From: Acidimicrobiaceae bacterium
GTDB taxonomy: Bacteria; Actinomycetota; Acidimicrobiia; Acidimicrobiales; Bog-793
Direction of reading: 5' to 3'
DNA length: 64,000 nucleotides
NCBI GenBank assembly: GCA_025464005.1
Contig: JAODBO010000144.1
Span: 62,001 to 126,000 of the forward strand
Shown piece by piece: positions 39,713 through 56,580 of the stretch. How positions within the stretch are numbered: position 1 is the stretch's first letter; every line of letters begins with the position of its first letter. The translations under genes and the position numbers were made by a program. The notes below the pieces were generated by a model. It saw only the letters and a program-made list of their open reading frames with translations. It searched no databases and had not been told where the DNA came from.

Positions 39713-40893
39713 GTCCGAGGCGGGAGGTCCTCGATCTCCGGAACGAACCGGAGGCCGAAGCCGACGCGACGGGCGCTCTCGAGGTCGGCGAGTCACGTGC
39801 CGTCGGGCTCGAGGCGGTGGCCGCGGAAGAGGTACTCGAAGCGGGCATCCGCCCGCGCCGACTGGCGGACTTCGTCGGCCAGTCGGCGGTGCGGGGCCAT
39901 CTCGAGATCGTGCTCGAGGCTGCGCGACGGCGCGGCCAGCCCTCCGACCACCTGCTCTTCGCCGGCCCGCCGGGCCTCGGCAAGACCACCTTGGCCGGGA
40001 TCGTGGCGACCGAGATGGGGGCAGGGCTCCGCATCACCTCCGGACCGGCGCTCGGTCGCGGAGGCGACGTGGCCGCGCTGCTCACCGAGCTGCAGCCCGG
40101 CGACGTCCTCTTCATCGACGAGATCCACCGCCTCAACCGCGCGGTCGAGGAGATCCTCTACCCGGCGATGGAGGACTTCCAGATCGACATCGTCATCGGC
40201 AAGGGGCCGACGGCCCGCTCGGTCCGCCTCGAGCTGCCGCCGTTCACCCTCGTCGGAGCCACGACGCGCACGGGCCTCGTCACCGGGCCGCTGCGGGACC
40301 GGTTCGGCTTCGTCGAATCGCTCGAGCTGTACACGACTGGCGAGCTCGAGCAGATCGTGCGACGCACGGCGCGCCTTCTCGGCGTGACCTGCGACGATGC
40401 GGGGGCGGCCGAGATAGCGTCCCGCTCACGCGGGACCCCGCGTCTCGCGATCCGTTTGCTCCGGAGGGTGCGCGATTTCGTCGAGGTGCGCGGCACGGGG
40501 GAGATCACGCTCGAGTCGGCCCGGGAGGGATGTGCGCTGTTCGGCGTCGACACGCTCGGGCTCGACCGGCTCGACCGGCGGCTGCTCGACGTGTTGTGCG
40601 TACGCTTCGCCGGCCGGCCCATCGGACTTACCACCCTCGCGGTCAGTGTGGGCGAGGAGCCCGAGACGGTCGAAGACGTCTACGAGCCCTACCTGCTCCA
40701 AGCCGGTCTCGTCATGCGCACGCCGAGGGGGCGCATGCCCGGACCGGCGGCGTGGGCACACCTCGGACTGGCGGACCCGGAAAGTCTCGCGAGCCCGGCC
40801 GGCGCCGAGGACGACGAGCTGGAGGGATCGTCCCGGGTGAGCGGGGGCGAACGTGACCCGGGAAGCGCTTCGCGCCTGTTCGATGCCAGCTAG
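39709..40893 (+). CDS. ruvB: Holliday junction helicase RuvB
   Basis: [45 protein letters not shown]. Confidence 0.97.
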   Translation: MSPRREVLDLRNEPEAEADATGALEVGESRAVGLEAVAAEEVLEAGIRPRRLADFVGQSAVRGHLEIVLEAARRRGQPSDHLLFAGPPGLGKTTLAGIVATEMGAGLRITSGPALGRGGDVAALLTELQPGDVLFIDEIHRLNRAVEEILYPAMEDFQIDIVIGKGPTARSVRLELPPFTLVGATTRTGLVTGPLRDRFGFVESLELYTTGELEQIVRRTARLLGVTCDDAGAAEIASRSRGTPRLAIRLLRRVRDFVEVRGTGEITLESAREGCALFGVDTLGLDRLDRRLLDVLCVRFAGRPIGLTTLAVSVGEEPETVEDVYEPYLLQAGLVMRTPRGRMPGPAAWAHLGLADPESLASPAGAEDDELEGSSRVSGGERDPGSASRLFDAS

Positions 40894-40965
40894 CGGGGTG
40901 TCCGACCGGGCGACGGGCGCGCGGCTACAGTGCGATGCGCACTATCCGCTGACGACTGGTCCTTG

Positions 40966-41514
40966 ATGCCCGTTCACCTGCTATCTGCCCACGCCGGGAT
41001 CACCGGATTCGTTCTCGCCGCCACTGCGAAGAAGAGCTCCGGCGGTTCGTCGGTCTTCCTCATCCTGATCGTGGTCATGCTCGCGGTCTACATGCTCTGG
41101 CTGCGGCCGCAGCGCCGGCGCCAGCAGGCCGCGGCCCAGGCGAAGCGACAGGCCGAGGTCGGTGACGAGGTGGTCACCTCAGCCGGGATCTACGGCCGGG
41201 TGGTCAGCTTCGACGGTGACCGTGCTCTGGTGGAGATCGCACCCGGTACCACGATCGAGGTCGCGAGGAGGGCGCTCGGCCAACGGGTCGATCCCGTCGG
41301 CGACGAGCCCGACTCCGATGAGGCCGACGCCAGCAGCGGCTTCGGTCATCCGGGCTACGACGGACACGACGACCTCGACGGACCGGACGACTCGACGAGC
41401 CCATCTGCCACCGACGGCCCGGCGCCTCCCGGCGGTCGGGTGGAGGGGACGCACGGCAATCCGTCCGGCTCGGAGGACGATGGCGACGAGAAGGCGCCGG
41501 GAGGCACTTCCTAG
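40966..41514 (+). CDS. yajC: Preprotein translocase subunit YajC
   Basis: Single TM then LRPQRRRQQ..., GDEVVTSAGIYGRVVSFDGD. Confidence 0.92.
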   Translation: MPVHLLSAHAGITGFVLAATAKKSSGGSSVFLILIVVMLAVYMLWLRPQRRRQQAAAQAKRQAEVGDEVVTSAGIYGRVVSFDGDRALVEIAPGTTIEVARRALGQRVDPVGDEPDSDEADASSGFGHPGYDGHDDLDGPDDSTSPSATDGPAPPGGRVEGTHGNPSGSEDDGDEKAPGGTS

Positions 41515-43017
41515 GTGCGACGCCGGCTAGTCGCGAGCGTCGCACTCAGCTCGCTCGTATGTGTCGGCATGCTTGCTCTCGTCCTCGGGCTGCGGTGGTC
41601 TCCCCAGCTCGGCCTCGACCTGCGTGGTGGTCTCTCGGTCACCTACCAGCCGGCGCGCAAGGTGACCACCTCGGAGCTCCAGACGGTCGTCAACATCATG
41701 TCGGCCCGTGCGAACGCGCTCGGCGTCGCCCAGCCCAACATCACCACCCAGGGCAACGACGTCGTCGTACAGCTCCCCGGCGTGAAGAACGCCCAGACGG
41801 CACTGGCCGAGATCGGCACCACCGCACAGCTCTACTTCCGGCCGGTGCTTTGCGGCGCACCGGCCTTCACGGCGCCGACCTCGAAGGCGACGAGCGTGGC
41901 CTACAAGGTGCCCCCGACGTGTCCTTCGACCTACCGCTACACCTCGGCGTACTTCGTCGCGAGCTCATCGGGCTACAACGTGCCGACGTCGATCGCGCAG
42001 TACCCGCCGTACTCGAGCTATCCGACCACCACTCCCGCCTACGACCAGGACCACGCAAGTCAGAACGTGATCCTGCCCACGGGAGGCCAGGGCTACGCCA
42101 CTCGTTACGTGCTCGGCCCCGCAGCCGCGACCGGCAAGATCATCAAGAGCGCCTCCGCCCAGCTGACGACGAACGGCCAGTGGGTCGTCGACTTCACGCT
42201 CACGGGCGCGGGCCAGACGAGCTTCAACAACATCGCGAGCAAGTACTACGGGACGCTCGTCGCCGACGACCTCGACGGCCAGATCGTCTCCGCTCCGGTC
42301 ATTGCCGCCACGAGCTTCCCCGGCGGTGGGACGGTCAGCGGATCCTTCACGCAAAAGAGCGCCAATGCCCTCGCGCTCCAGCTCAACTACGGCTCGTTCC
42401 CCGTGCGGATGATCCCGCTCACCTCGCAGACCGTGTCGGCGAGCCTCGGCTCGTCGTCGCTGCGCGCCGGCCTGCTCGCCGGCGCGCTCGGTCTGCTGCT
42501 CGTCATGGGCTACACGATCATCTACTACCGCGCTCTCGGCGTCGTGGTCGTGCTCGGGCTGCTCACCACCGGAGCGTTCCTCTACGGGTTCATCTCCGCC
42601 CTCGGCCACTCGTCCCTCGGGCTGACGCTCGACCTTTCGGGCGTCACCGGCCTCATCGTCTCCGTCGGCATCACCGTCGACTCCTACATCGTCTACTTCG
42701 AACGCCTGAAGGATGAGGTCAGGGCCGGCCGGTCGGTGCGCGCCTCGGTCGACAAGGGGTTCAAGAGCGCCTATCGCACGATCCTTTCGGCCGACGCCGT
42801 CTCCTTCCTCGGGGCGCTCGTGCTCTGGCTGCTGTCGATCGGCTCGGTGAAGGGCTTCGCGTTCATGCTCGGGATCTCGACCCTCACCGACGTCGTGACG
42901 GCGTACGTGTTCACGCGTCCCCTCGTCATCCTCCTCGGTAGGAACCGGCTGTTCACTGAGGCGCGCTGGTTCGGTGTGGCTCGCGGCCTCGCCCGAGCCG
43001 CCGAGGAGCCGACGTGA
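41515..43017 (+). CDS. secD: Protein translocase subunit SecD
   Basis: LGLDLRGGLSVTY, IMSARANALGVAQPNI, TGLIVSVGITVDSYIVYFERLKDE. Confidence 0.96.
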   Translation: MRRRLVASVALSSLVCVGMLALVLGLRWSPQLGLDLRGGLSVTYQPARKVTTSELQTVVNIMSARANALGVAQPNITTQGNDVVVQLPGVKNAQTALAEIGTTAQLYFRPVLCGAPAFTAPTSKATSVAYKVPPTCPSTYRYTSAYFVASSSGYNVPTSIAQYPPYSSYPTTTPAYDQDHASQNVILPTGGQGYATRYVLGPAAATGKIIKSASAQLTTNGQWVVDFTLTGAGQTSFNNIASKYYGTLVADDLDGQIVSAPVIAATSFPGGGTVSGSFTQKSANALALQLNYGSFPVRMIPLTSQTVSASLGSSSLRAGLLAGALGLLLVMGYTIIYYRALGVVVVLGLLTTGAFLYGFISALGHSSLGLTLDLSGVTGLIVSVGITVDSYIVYFERLKDEVRAGRSVRASVDKGFKSAYRTILSADAVSFLGALVLWLLSIGSVKGFAFMLGISTLTDVVTAYVFTRPLVILLGRNRLFTEARWFGVARGLARAAEEPT

Positions 43018-44708
43018 GCCCGGACCGGATCCGTCCCGGCTCGGCGCGCAACAAGGGCACACAGCCTCCGGCGAAGCCGCCGCAGGACGCCCCCTCCGAG
43101 GAGTCCGAGCTCGCCCCAGCGGCGACCGTGCCCGACGTGGAGCCCGGCGCGGAGGCCCAGCTCGACTGGACGTCGCTGACAGAGACGTCGCCGGTAGAGA
43201 TGTCGCCGATAGACAGTGCGGTCGAGCCGGAGCGGCTCGACGCGCCGGGCGACGAGGCCGCGATCGCCGAGGACGCGATTGCTGAGCCCGGCGAGTCCGA
43301 GGAGCTCGAGGAGCCGAGCGAGGTCGAGGACCGTCTTCTTGCCCCGGACGAGCAGGTCGCAGTGCCTGAGGAGGTCGTCGCCATACCGGACGAGCGCTCG
43401 CCTCTTCCGCAGGACGACGGCGGCAGTGCAGCTTCTCCTCCGGCGTCGCGAAAGTCGCACGGCTTCTTCAGACGTCTCTACTACGGCGAGACGAACCTCG
43501 ACTTCGTCGGCCGGCGCCGGTGGTGGTTCACGGTCTCGGCGGTGCTCATCCTCGCCGGCGTGATCTCGCTCGCGACGCGCGGTCTCAATCTGGACATCGA
43601 GTTCGTCGGCGGCACGTCCTGGACGGTGCAGTCGCCCTCGCTCAGCGTCACCCAGGTGCGCTCGTCGCTCACGCCGTACAACTTGAACGGCGCGACGATC
43701 ACGATCCTCGGTAGCGGGTCGAAGCGCTCAATCCAGGTCGAGGCCAAGCTTCCGAAGGGCCAGACCTCCACCCAGACCCAGGATCAGTTGGTCAAGGTGG
43801 AGGACACGCTCGCGAACCTCGCCCACGTGAGTCCGCAGCAGGTGAGCATCGAGTCCGTCGGGGCATCGTGGGGAAGCTCGGTGACGAGCAAGGCGATCGA
43901 AGCCCTCATCGTCTTCTTCGTCCTCGTCGCGATCTACATCTCGATCTTCTTCGAGTGGCGGATGGCGGTCGCCGCGATCGTCGCGGTCATCCACGACATC
44001 CTCGTCGTGGTCGGGGTCTACTCGCTCACGGGCTTCGACGTGACGCCGGACACCGTGGTCGCGATCCTGACGATCCTCGGGTACTCGCTGTACGACACGA
44101 TCGTCGTGTTCGACCGCGTCCGGGACAACCTGAAGGGCGTCGGGGCGGGCGGGCGGCTCACGATCTCGGACATCGTCAACCTCTCGATGAACCAGACCCT
44201 TGCGCGCTCGGTGAACACTTCCCTCGTGGCGGTCCTGCCGATCTTCGCGGTCCTCATCCTCGGAGCGGAGATCCTCGGCGCGACGACGCTCCAGTACTTC
44301 GGGTGGGCGCTGTTAATCGGGCTGACGTCCGGCGCGTACTCCTCGATCTTCATCGCCGCGCCGATCGTGGCGATGCTGAAGGAGCGCGAGCCACGCTGGC
44401 GAAGGATCCGTGAGCGCATCGCTACGCGCGGCAGCGATCATCTCGTGCTCAGCCCCGCCGCGCTCGCCGCCGGCCTGTTCGGTAGCGAGGGAGCCTCGCC
44501 GGCCACCAACCGCAGCAGGGCCCGGGCGGCCGCTGCCGCTGCGGCAGCGGGCTCAGCGGCGGCGGGGACAGGGACCGGGGACGAGGAGGGCGACGGACCG
44601 CCGGCGCCGGTCGCTGCCACGTCGGCGCCACGGCGCCCGAGCCCGAGCACCAGGCCCGCGCCCAGACGCCCGAGCGGCGGTCCGAAGCGCAAGGGAGGAC
44701 GGCGCTGA
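43014..44708 (+). CDS. secF: Protein translocase subunit SecF with acidic N-terminal and basic C-terminal extensions
   Basis: LDIEFVGGTSW, LGYSLYDTIVVFDRVRDN, VNTSLVAVLPIFAVL. Confidence 0.96.
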   Translation: MSPDRIRPGSARNKGTQPPAKPPQDAPSEESELAPAATVPDVEPGAEAQLDWTSLTETSPVEMSPIDSAVEPERLDAPGDEAAIAEDAIAEPGESEELEEPSEVEDRLLAPDEQVAVPEEVVAIPDERSPLPQDDGGSAASPPASRKSHGFFRRLYYGETNLDFVGRRRWWFTVSAVLILAGVISLATRGLNLDIEFVGGTSWTVQSPSLSVTQVRSSLTPYNLNGATITILGSGSKRSIQVEAKLPKGQTSTQTQDQLVKVEDTLANLAHVSPQQVSIESVGASWGSSVTSKAIEALIVFFVLVAIYISIFFEWRMAVAAIVAVIHDILVVVGVYSLTGFDVTPDTVVAILTILGYSLYDTIVVFDRVRDNLKGVGAGGRLTISDIVNLSMNQTLARSVNTSLVAVLPIFAVLILGAEILGATTLQYFGWALLIGLTSGAYSSIFIAAPIVAMLKEREPRWRRIRERIATRGSDHLVLSPAALAAGLFGSEGASPATNRSRARAAAAAAAAGSAAAGTGTGDEEGDGPPAPVAATSAPRRPSPSTRPAPRRPSGGPKRKGGRR

Positions 44709-45937
44709 TCGACCTGCGCGCGGCGAGGAGTGATCCCTCGTCGCTACGGTCGGCGCTGTCGCGAAAGGGCGCCGCGGAGCTGTTCGACGAGCTGCTCGCG
44801 GCCGACGCGACCTGGCGCGAGGCCACGACACGCGTCGACGAGCTGCGCAGTGCTACGAAGCCGAAGGGGCGGCCGTCGGACGAGGAGCGTGCCGCTCTGG
44901 CCAAGACCAAGGCCGAGCTGAAGCTCGCCGAGGCGGAGCTCGAAACGGCGAAGGCGTCGCTCGACGAGCTGCTCTCGCGCGTGCCGAACCCACCCGACGA
45001 GTCGGTGCCGAGCGGGGTGAGCGACGAGGACGCCATCGAGGTCCGCCGCGTCGGCGAGCTCCCCACGTTCGCCTTCGCCTTGCGCGATCACGTCCAGCTC
45101 GGTGGCTTCGACGTCGAGCGAGGCGCCCGGCTCTCCGGGTCCCGCTTCGTCTATCGGATGGGAGCTGGCGCGCTCGTCGAGCTGGCGCTCTATCGCTACG
45201 CGCTCGACCAGCTCGTCGGGCTCGGTTACGTGCCGGTGCTACCCCCCGTGCTCGTCCGCGAGGAGGCGATGTACGGCACTGGGTTCCTCCCGACCGAGGA
45301 GTCGAACCTCTACCGGGTCGAACCGGACGGTCTCTACCTAACCGGCACCTCCGAGGTGGCGCTCGCCGGGCTGCACCTCGGCGAGATCCTCGAACCGGGC
45401 GAGGTCCCGCGCCGCTACGCCGGATACTCGACGTGCTTTCGCCGGGAGGCGGGTGCCGCGGGGCGCGACACGCACGGCATCTTCCGCGTGCACCAGTTCG
45501 ACAAGGTCGAGATGTTCGCGTTCGTCGAACCGGAGCGGTCCTTCGAAGAGCACGAGCGAATGCTGGCCGTCGAGGAGGAGCTCGTCCAGGGTCTCGGTCT
45601 GGCCTATCGCGTGGTCAATGTCGCCGCCGGAGACCTCGGGGCCCCCGCGGCGAAGAAGTACGACATCGAGGCGTGGATCCCGAGCCAGCAGCGCTACCGC
45701 GAGATCACCTCGTGCTCGAACGACACGGACTACCAGGCTCGGCGGCTGGGCACCCGCTATCGGCCGACCGCCGGTGCGGCGCTCCGCTACCCCCACACGC
45801 TGAACGGCACGGCGATGACCGCACGCTGGCTCATCGCGTTGCTCGAGACCTTCCAGGACGAGGGTGGCGCCGTCACCGTCCCGGCCCCGCTCGTGGCGCT
45901 CGGGGCTCCGGCGCGCATCGAGCCTGTGAGCAGCTGA
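44705..45937 (+). CDS. serS: Seryl-tRNA synthetase, CTG start
   Basis: Frame reads (CTG)M-IDLRAARSDPSSLRSALSRKG..., matching SerRS N-terminus; motif 2/3 sequences CFRREAGAAGRDTHGIFRVHQFDKVE; no ATG/GTG/TTG upstream of 44981. Confidence 0.93.
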   Translation: MIDLRAARSDPSSLRSALSRKGAAELFDELLAADATWREATTRVDELRSATKPKGRPSDEERAALAKTKAELKLAEAELETAKASLDELLSRVPNPPDESVPSGVSDEDAIEVRRVGELPTFAFALRDHVQLGGFDVERGARLSGSRFVYRMGAGALVELALYRYALDQLVGLGYVPVLPPVLVREEAMYGTGFLPTEESNLYRVEPDGLYLTGTSEVALAGLHLGEILEPGEVPRRYAGYSTCFRREAGAAGRDTHGIFRVHQFDKVEMFAFVEPERSFEEHERMLAVEEELVQGLGLAYRVVNVAAGDLGAPAAKKYDIEAWIPSQQRYREITSCSNDTDYQARRLGTRYRPTAGAALRYPHTLNGTAMTARWLIALLETFQDEGGAVTVPAPLVALGAPARIEPVSS

Positions 45938-45943
45938 GCTCAG

Positions 45944-45961
45944 GCTCGGCGCAGGCCGAGC
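45944..45961. terminator. Hairpin between convergent serS and methyltransferase genes
   Basis: GCTCGGC-GCAG-GCCGAGC, 7-bp perfect stem; no T-tract. Confidence 0.4.
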
Positions 45962-45989
45962 GAGGCGCCAACCAGCCGGCGGTGAGCCG

Positions 45990-46792
45990 TCAGGCCCGGC
46001 AGAGGATCTCGCCGTGGAGCACGGCGAACCACGCGTCCGGCTCGGCCGCCCACGTGTTCCACGCCCGGCCGATCCGCTCGAGCTCCTCGGACTTGGCCAG
46101 CTCGTAGGAGACGATCTGCTCGGCGACGGCCGAGTCGACGATCCGCTCCGACCAGAGGCCGCCCCACCAGGCGCGTTCCTCGGCGGTCGCGAAGCACCAC
46201 GCCGAGGCCGAGGCGGTGACGTCCTCGAAGCCGGCCGCGTGCGCCCAGGCGAGCAGGTGGCGGCCCGCGTCGGGCTCCGCGCCGTTGCGACGGGCCGTGG
46301 CCCGATAGAGCCCAAGCCAACGATAGAGCTCGGCCATCTGCGGATACCACGTCATCGCCGCATAGTCGCTGTCGCGCGCGGCGACGATCCCCCCGGGCTT
46401 GCAGACCCTGCGCATCTCGACGAGCGCCGCGACGGGGTCCGGGAGGTGCTGGAGAACCTGGTGGGCGTGCACCACGTCGAAGGTGTCGTCTGGGAATGGC
46501 AGTTCGTAGAGATCGGCGACCTGGAACTCGAGACGTGCGCTCGGCGCGCGCACGTCCCCAGCCGCAGCCTCCCGGGCGAGCTCGACGACTTCCGCGGAGC
46601 TATCGACGCCGACCACGCGCCCATCCGGCAGGCGGGCCGCGAGGTCGATCGTGATCGTGCCCGGGCCGCAGCCGACGTCGAGCAGCGCGGTCTCCGGCCT
46701 CAGGTGTGACAGCAGGTAGCCGGCAGAGTTCTCGGCGTCGCGCCGCCGATGCGAGCGGAGCACACTCTCGTGGTGGCCGTGGGTGTAGACGC

Positions 46793-46796
<4 letters not shown>
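45990..46796 (-). CDS. SAM-dependent class I methyltransferase
   Basis: LLDVGCGPGTITIDLAARL, FDVVHAHQVLQHLPDPVAALVEMRRVCKPGG. Confidence 0.92.
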
Positions 46797-48661
<1,865 letters not shown>

Positions 48662-48665
<4 letters not shown>

Positions 48666-49846
48666 GAGCCGTCGCCGGTCGTGGCGAGGTAGCGCGCCGC
48701 GGCGACCTCGTCGGCTCGTCTCGCGGCGAAGCGGCCGGGGTCGCACGCATGCGCCCAGCCCGGGAGCGTGCCGTGGTCCACGACCGCGAGCACGGCCTCG
48801 GCCGTCGTGGGCGCGAGCAGTATCCCGTTGCGGTAGTGGCCGGTGGCCAGTACGAGACCGTCGATCGACGCGGGCCCGACGAGCGGTGCGTTGTCCGGCG
48901 AGCCAGGCCGGAGGCCCGCACGCGCCTCGACGAGCTCGAGCTCGTGGAGTGCGGGCACGACGCGTGCCGCGTCTCGAAGCAGTGTGTACAGCGCGCCGGC
49001 GGTGACCGAGACGTCGTCACCGCGCTCCTCGGTGGTCGCGCCGACGACGACGGAGCCGTCGCCTCGAGGCACGAGGTAGACGCTGCTTCCCTGGGCGAGC
49101 GCGCGGATCGTCCTCGTGAGCACCGGCTCCCGCGGGGCGCCGCGCAGCCGCAGGATCTGGCCCTTCACGGGTCGCACCGGTGGGACGGCGCCCGGCGGTA
49201 ACCCCGCGATCTCGCTGGAGGCCCACCCTGCGGCGAGGACGACCGTGGGAGCCTCAAGCTCCCGCCCGGAGGCCCAGACGCCAGCGACGTGTCCGGCCAC
49301 AGTGCTGAACGCGTCGACGGCTGCTGCGACGAGTGTCACACCGCTTCGCCGCACGGCCTCCGCGAGCGAGCCGAGGAGCCGCCGGTTGTCGACCTGCGCG
49401 TCGCCCTTCGCGAAGATGCCCCCGCGCACTCCCGGAGCGAGGAACGGCTCGAGCTCGCGGCACGCGCCGGCCGGGCACCACGACGACTCGAAACCGAGGC
49501 TGGATTGGTAATCGAGCAGCTCCTCGAGATAAGCCCGGTCGGAGCCGTCTGCGGCGACGAGCAGCGTCCCCTCGTTGCGCAGCCCGACGGCACAGCCGCT
49601 CGCCGCCTCGAGCTCATGCGCGAACGCGGGCCAGCCCGCGACCGAGCGCAGATTCAGCTCGGCGAGCTCCTCCTCGCCCCAGGCGGCCTCGGTGACGGGA
49701 GCGAGCATGCCGGCGGCGGCGTAGGAGGCGCCGGCAGCCGGGTGGGCGTCGACGAGAGCGACCTCTCGGCCGGAGCCGGCGAGCCTCCAGGCCGTGGTCA
49801 GACCGATCACCCCGGAGCCGACCACGACGGCGTCGTACGAGGTCAC
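48662..49846 (-). CDS. thiO: Glycine oxidase ThiO
   Basis: FAD GxGxx[26 protein letters not shown] family, thi-operon context. Confidence 0.92.
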
Positions 49847-49900
49847 ACCGTGCCGGCGTCGTGCGGGGTCACCCCCCCGATCCTACGGCCTGGGAGCGCC

Positions 49901-49934
49901 GGGGGGTCTCCCGGTCAATCCCGGGAGGTCCCCC
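49901..49934. promoter_or_regulatory. 14-bp hairpin in thiO/gltB divergent intergenic region
   Basis: GGGGGGTCTCCCGG-TCAATC-CCGGGAGGTCCCCC (two G-U pairs). Confidence 0.6.
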
Positions 49935-50082
49935 GTCGATGCAGTTGCTTTGTTTCGCGCGTGTAAAGTGGGGGTTTCGCCGGGCCAAGGGTGTCCCGAG
50001 CGCGCAGTTTCCGACGGGAATTGTCTACATCGGAGCCGCGCGGCCCTCCCGAGGGGGCCGGGCACCTGAGGGCGAGGACGAT

Positions 50083-54637
<4,555 letters not shown>

Positions 54638-54645
<8 letters not shown>

Positions 54646-56143
54646 CCCGAGCGGCTTCCTCCGCTTCGAGCGGCGCGGGCCGCGCCGGCGCCCGGTGGAG
54701 CTGCGGATCCGCGATTGGCACGAGGTGTACGAGCCGTTCCCCGCCGACGAGCTGCGAGATCAGGCGGCGCGCTGCATGGACTGCGGCATCCCCTTCTGCC
54801 ACGAGGGCTGCCCCCTCGCCAATCTCATCCCCGAGTGGAACGATCTCGTCTGGCGCGACCGCTTCGGCGATGCGACTCACCGGCTGCATGCGACGAACAA
54901 CTTCCCGGAGTTCACCGGGCGACTCTGCCCCGCGCCCTGCGAAGGGTCGTGTGTGCTCGGGATCGGATCTGAGCCGGTGCTCATCAAGCAGGTCGAGCTC
55001 GAGATCGCCGAGTGGGCGGCGGGGGAGGGCCTTGTCCCGGTGGCGCCGTCACCGGCGACGGGCAAGCGGGTCGCGGTCGTCGGCTCGGGTCCGGCAGGCC
55101 TAGCGGTGGCTCAGCAGCTGACGCGAGCGGGCCACGAGGTCGTGGTTCTCGAGCGGGCAGAGCGCATCGGTGGCCTGCTCCGCTACGGCGTCCCGGAGTT
55201 CAAGCTCGAGAAGTCGGTCATCGACCGTCGCCTGGTACAGATGGTGGCCGAGGGCACCGAGCTCAGGACGCGTACCTCCGTCGGTTCGTCCTCGATCGGT
55301 GAGGTGCCGGGGGCTGCGGCACCTGGCGGTGTCCAGATCGCGGCGGGAACCTTGCTCGACGACTACGACGCGATCGTGCTCGCAGTCGGCTCGACGCGTC
55401 CGCGCGACCTCGACGTGCCCGGCCGGCAACTGGCAGGGGTGCACTACGCCATGGACTACCTGAAGGGCGCCAACCTCGTCTGCGAGGGCGTCCTCGACAC
55501 CCCGGTTATCTCGGCGGCCGGCAGGGACGTCGTCATCCTCGGCGGCGGCGACACCGGGGCCGACTGCCTCGGCACGGTCCATCGCCAAGGAGCGAGGTCG
55601 GTCCGCCAGCTCGAGATCCTCGCAGAGCCGCCTTCGGATCGGTCAGTGAGTAACCCGTGGCCCACCTGGCCCCTCGTGCTGCGCAGCGCCGCCGCGCACG
55701 AGGAGGGCGGCCACCGGCTCTACGAGCTGTCGACGAGCGAGCTGGTCGACGACGGCACCGGAGCGATCGGCGCGCTGCGGGCGACCCGTGTCGAGCGCGT
55801 GCTCGTCGACGGACGCCCGAGCTTCCGACCCGTCGAGGGCGAGCCGCTCGAGCTCGAGTGCCAGCTCGTCCTGCTCGCGCTCGGCTTCCTCGGTCCCGAG
55901 CAGTCCGGGGTCGTCGGCGAGCTCGGCTGCGTGCTCGACGCGCGCGGCAACATCGCCGTCGACGGTTCGTTCATGACGAGCGTCGATGGTGTGTTCGCAT
56001 GCGGCGACGCTGCGAGGGGCCAGAGCCTGATCGTGTGGGCCATCGCGGAAGGGCGCTCCGCTGCCGCGGCGGTCGACCGATACCTCGAGGGATCCACGGA
56101 CCTTCCGGCACCACTTCGTCCCGGCGCTGTGGCGCTGGTCTGA
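54638..56143 (+). CDS. gltD: Glutamate synthase small subunit
   Basis: [51 protein letters not shown]. Confidence 0.97.
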
Positions 56144-56181
56144 GCGGGCGCATCGTCGCTCGTTAGGCGGTCGCGGAGACG

Positions 56182-56406
56182 GTGGGCAGGGACGACGCTG
56201 TGCCGGAGCGCGACGAGGCGCTGGAGGAGCTGCGCGGCGAGCTAGAGGCTCTCGCGGAGCGTCTCGGCGACCTTGCCTATGAGGAGCTCCGGCGCGCCGT
56301 CGAGGAGGGCGAGACGAAGCGCCCCGAGCGGGAGCGGCGCCTCACTCGGGCGCGCAATGCCGTGGAGCGCGCCGTCGCGCTCCTCCGCGCAGCCGACCGC
56401 GAGTAG
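56182..56406 (+). CDS. Small predicted coiled-coil protein
   Basis: 74-aa charged heptad-like ORF; no recognised family. Confidence 0.45.
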   Translation: MGRDDAVPERDEALEELRGELEALAERLGDLAYEELRRAVEEGETKRPERERRLTRARNAVERAVALLRAADRE

Positions 56407-56545
56407 CGCACTCGGCTCGTCTCGCTGCGCAGCGCGTTGACGCCGCCTGCCTCTCGTTCCGATCGGAATGTCACGCACCGTGTGCGCGCACTTACGTACA
56501 GTCGTCAAGTTGTTAGGAAATTGTGGCATATCCTGCCTAGCAGCC

Positions 56546-56574
56546 TTGAAACTTGCACGGTGTGCCGTTACAGT
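56546..56574 (+). promoter_or_regulatory. Predicted housekeeping-type promoter
   Basis: TTGAAA-N17-TACAGT. Confidence 0.5.
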
Positions 56575-56580
56575 CGCCTT

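Noticed and set aside
39546-40856. 436-aa ORF overlapping ruvA/ruvB in another frame
   Set aside because: Arg/Pro-rich out-of-frame translation of genuine ruv genes
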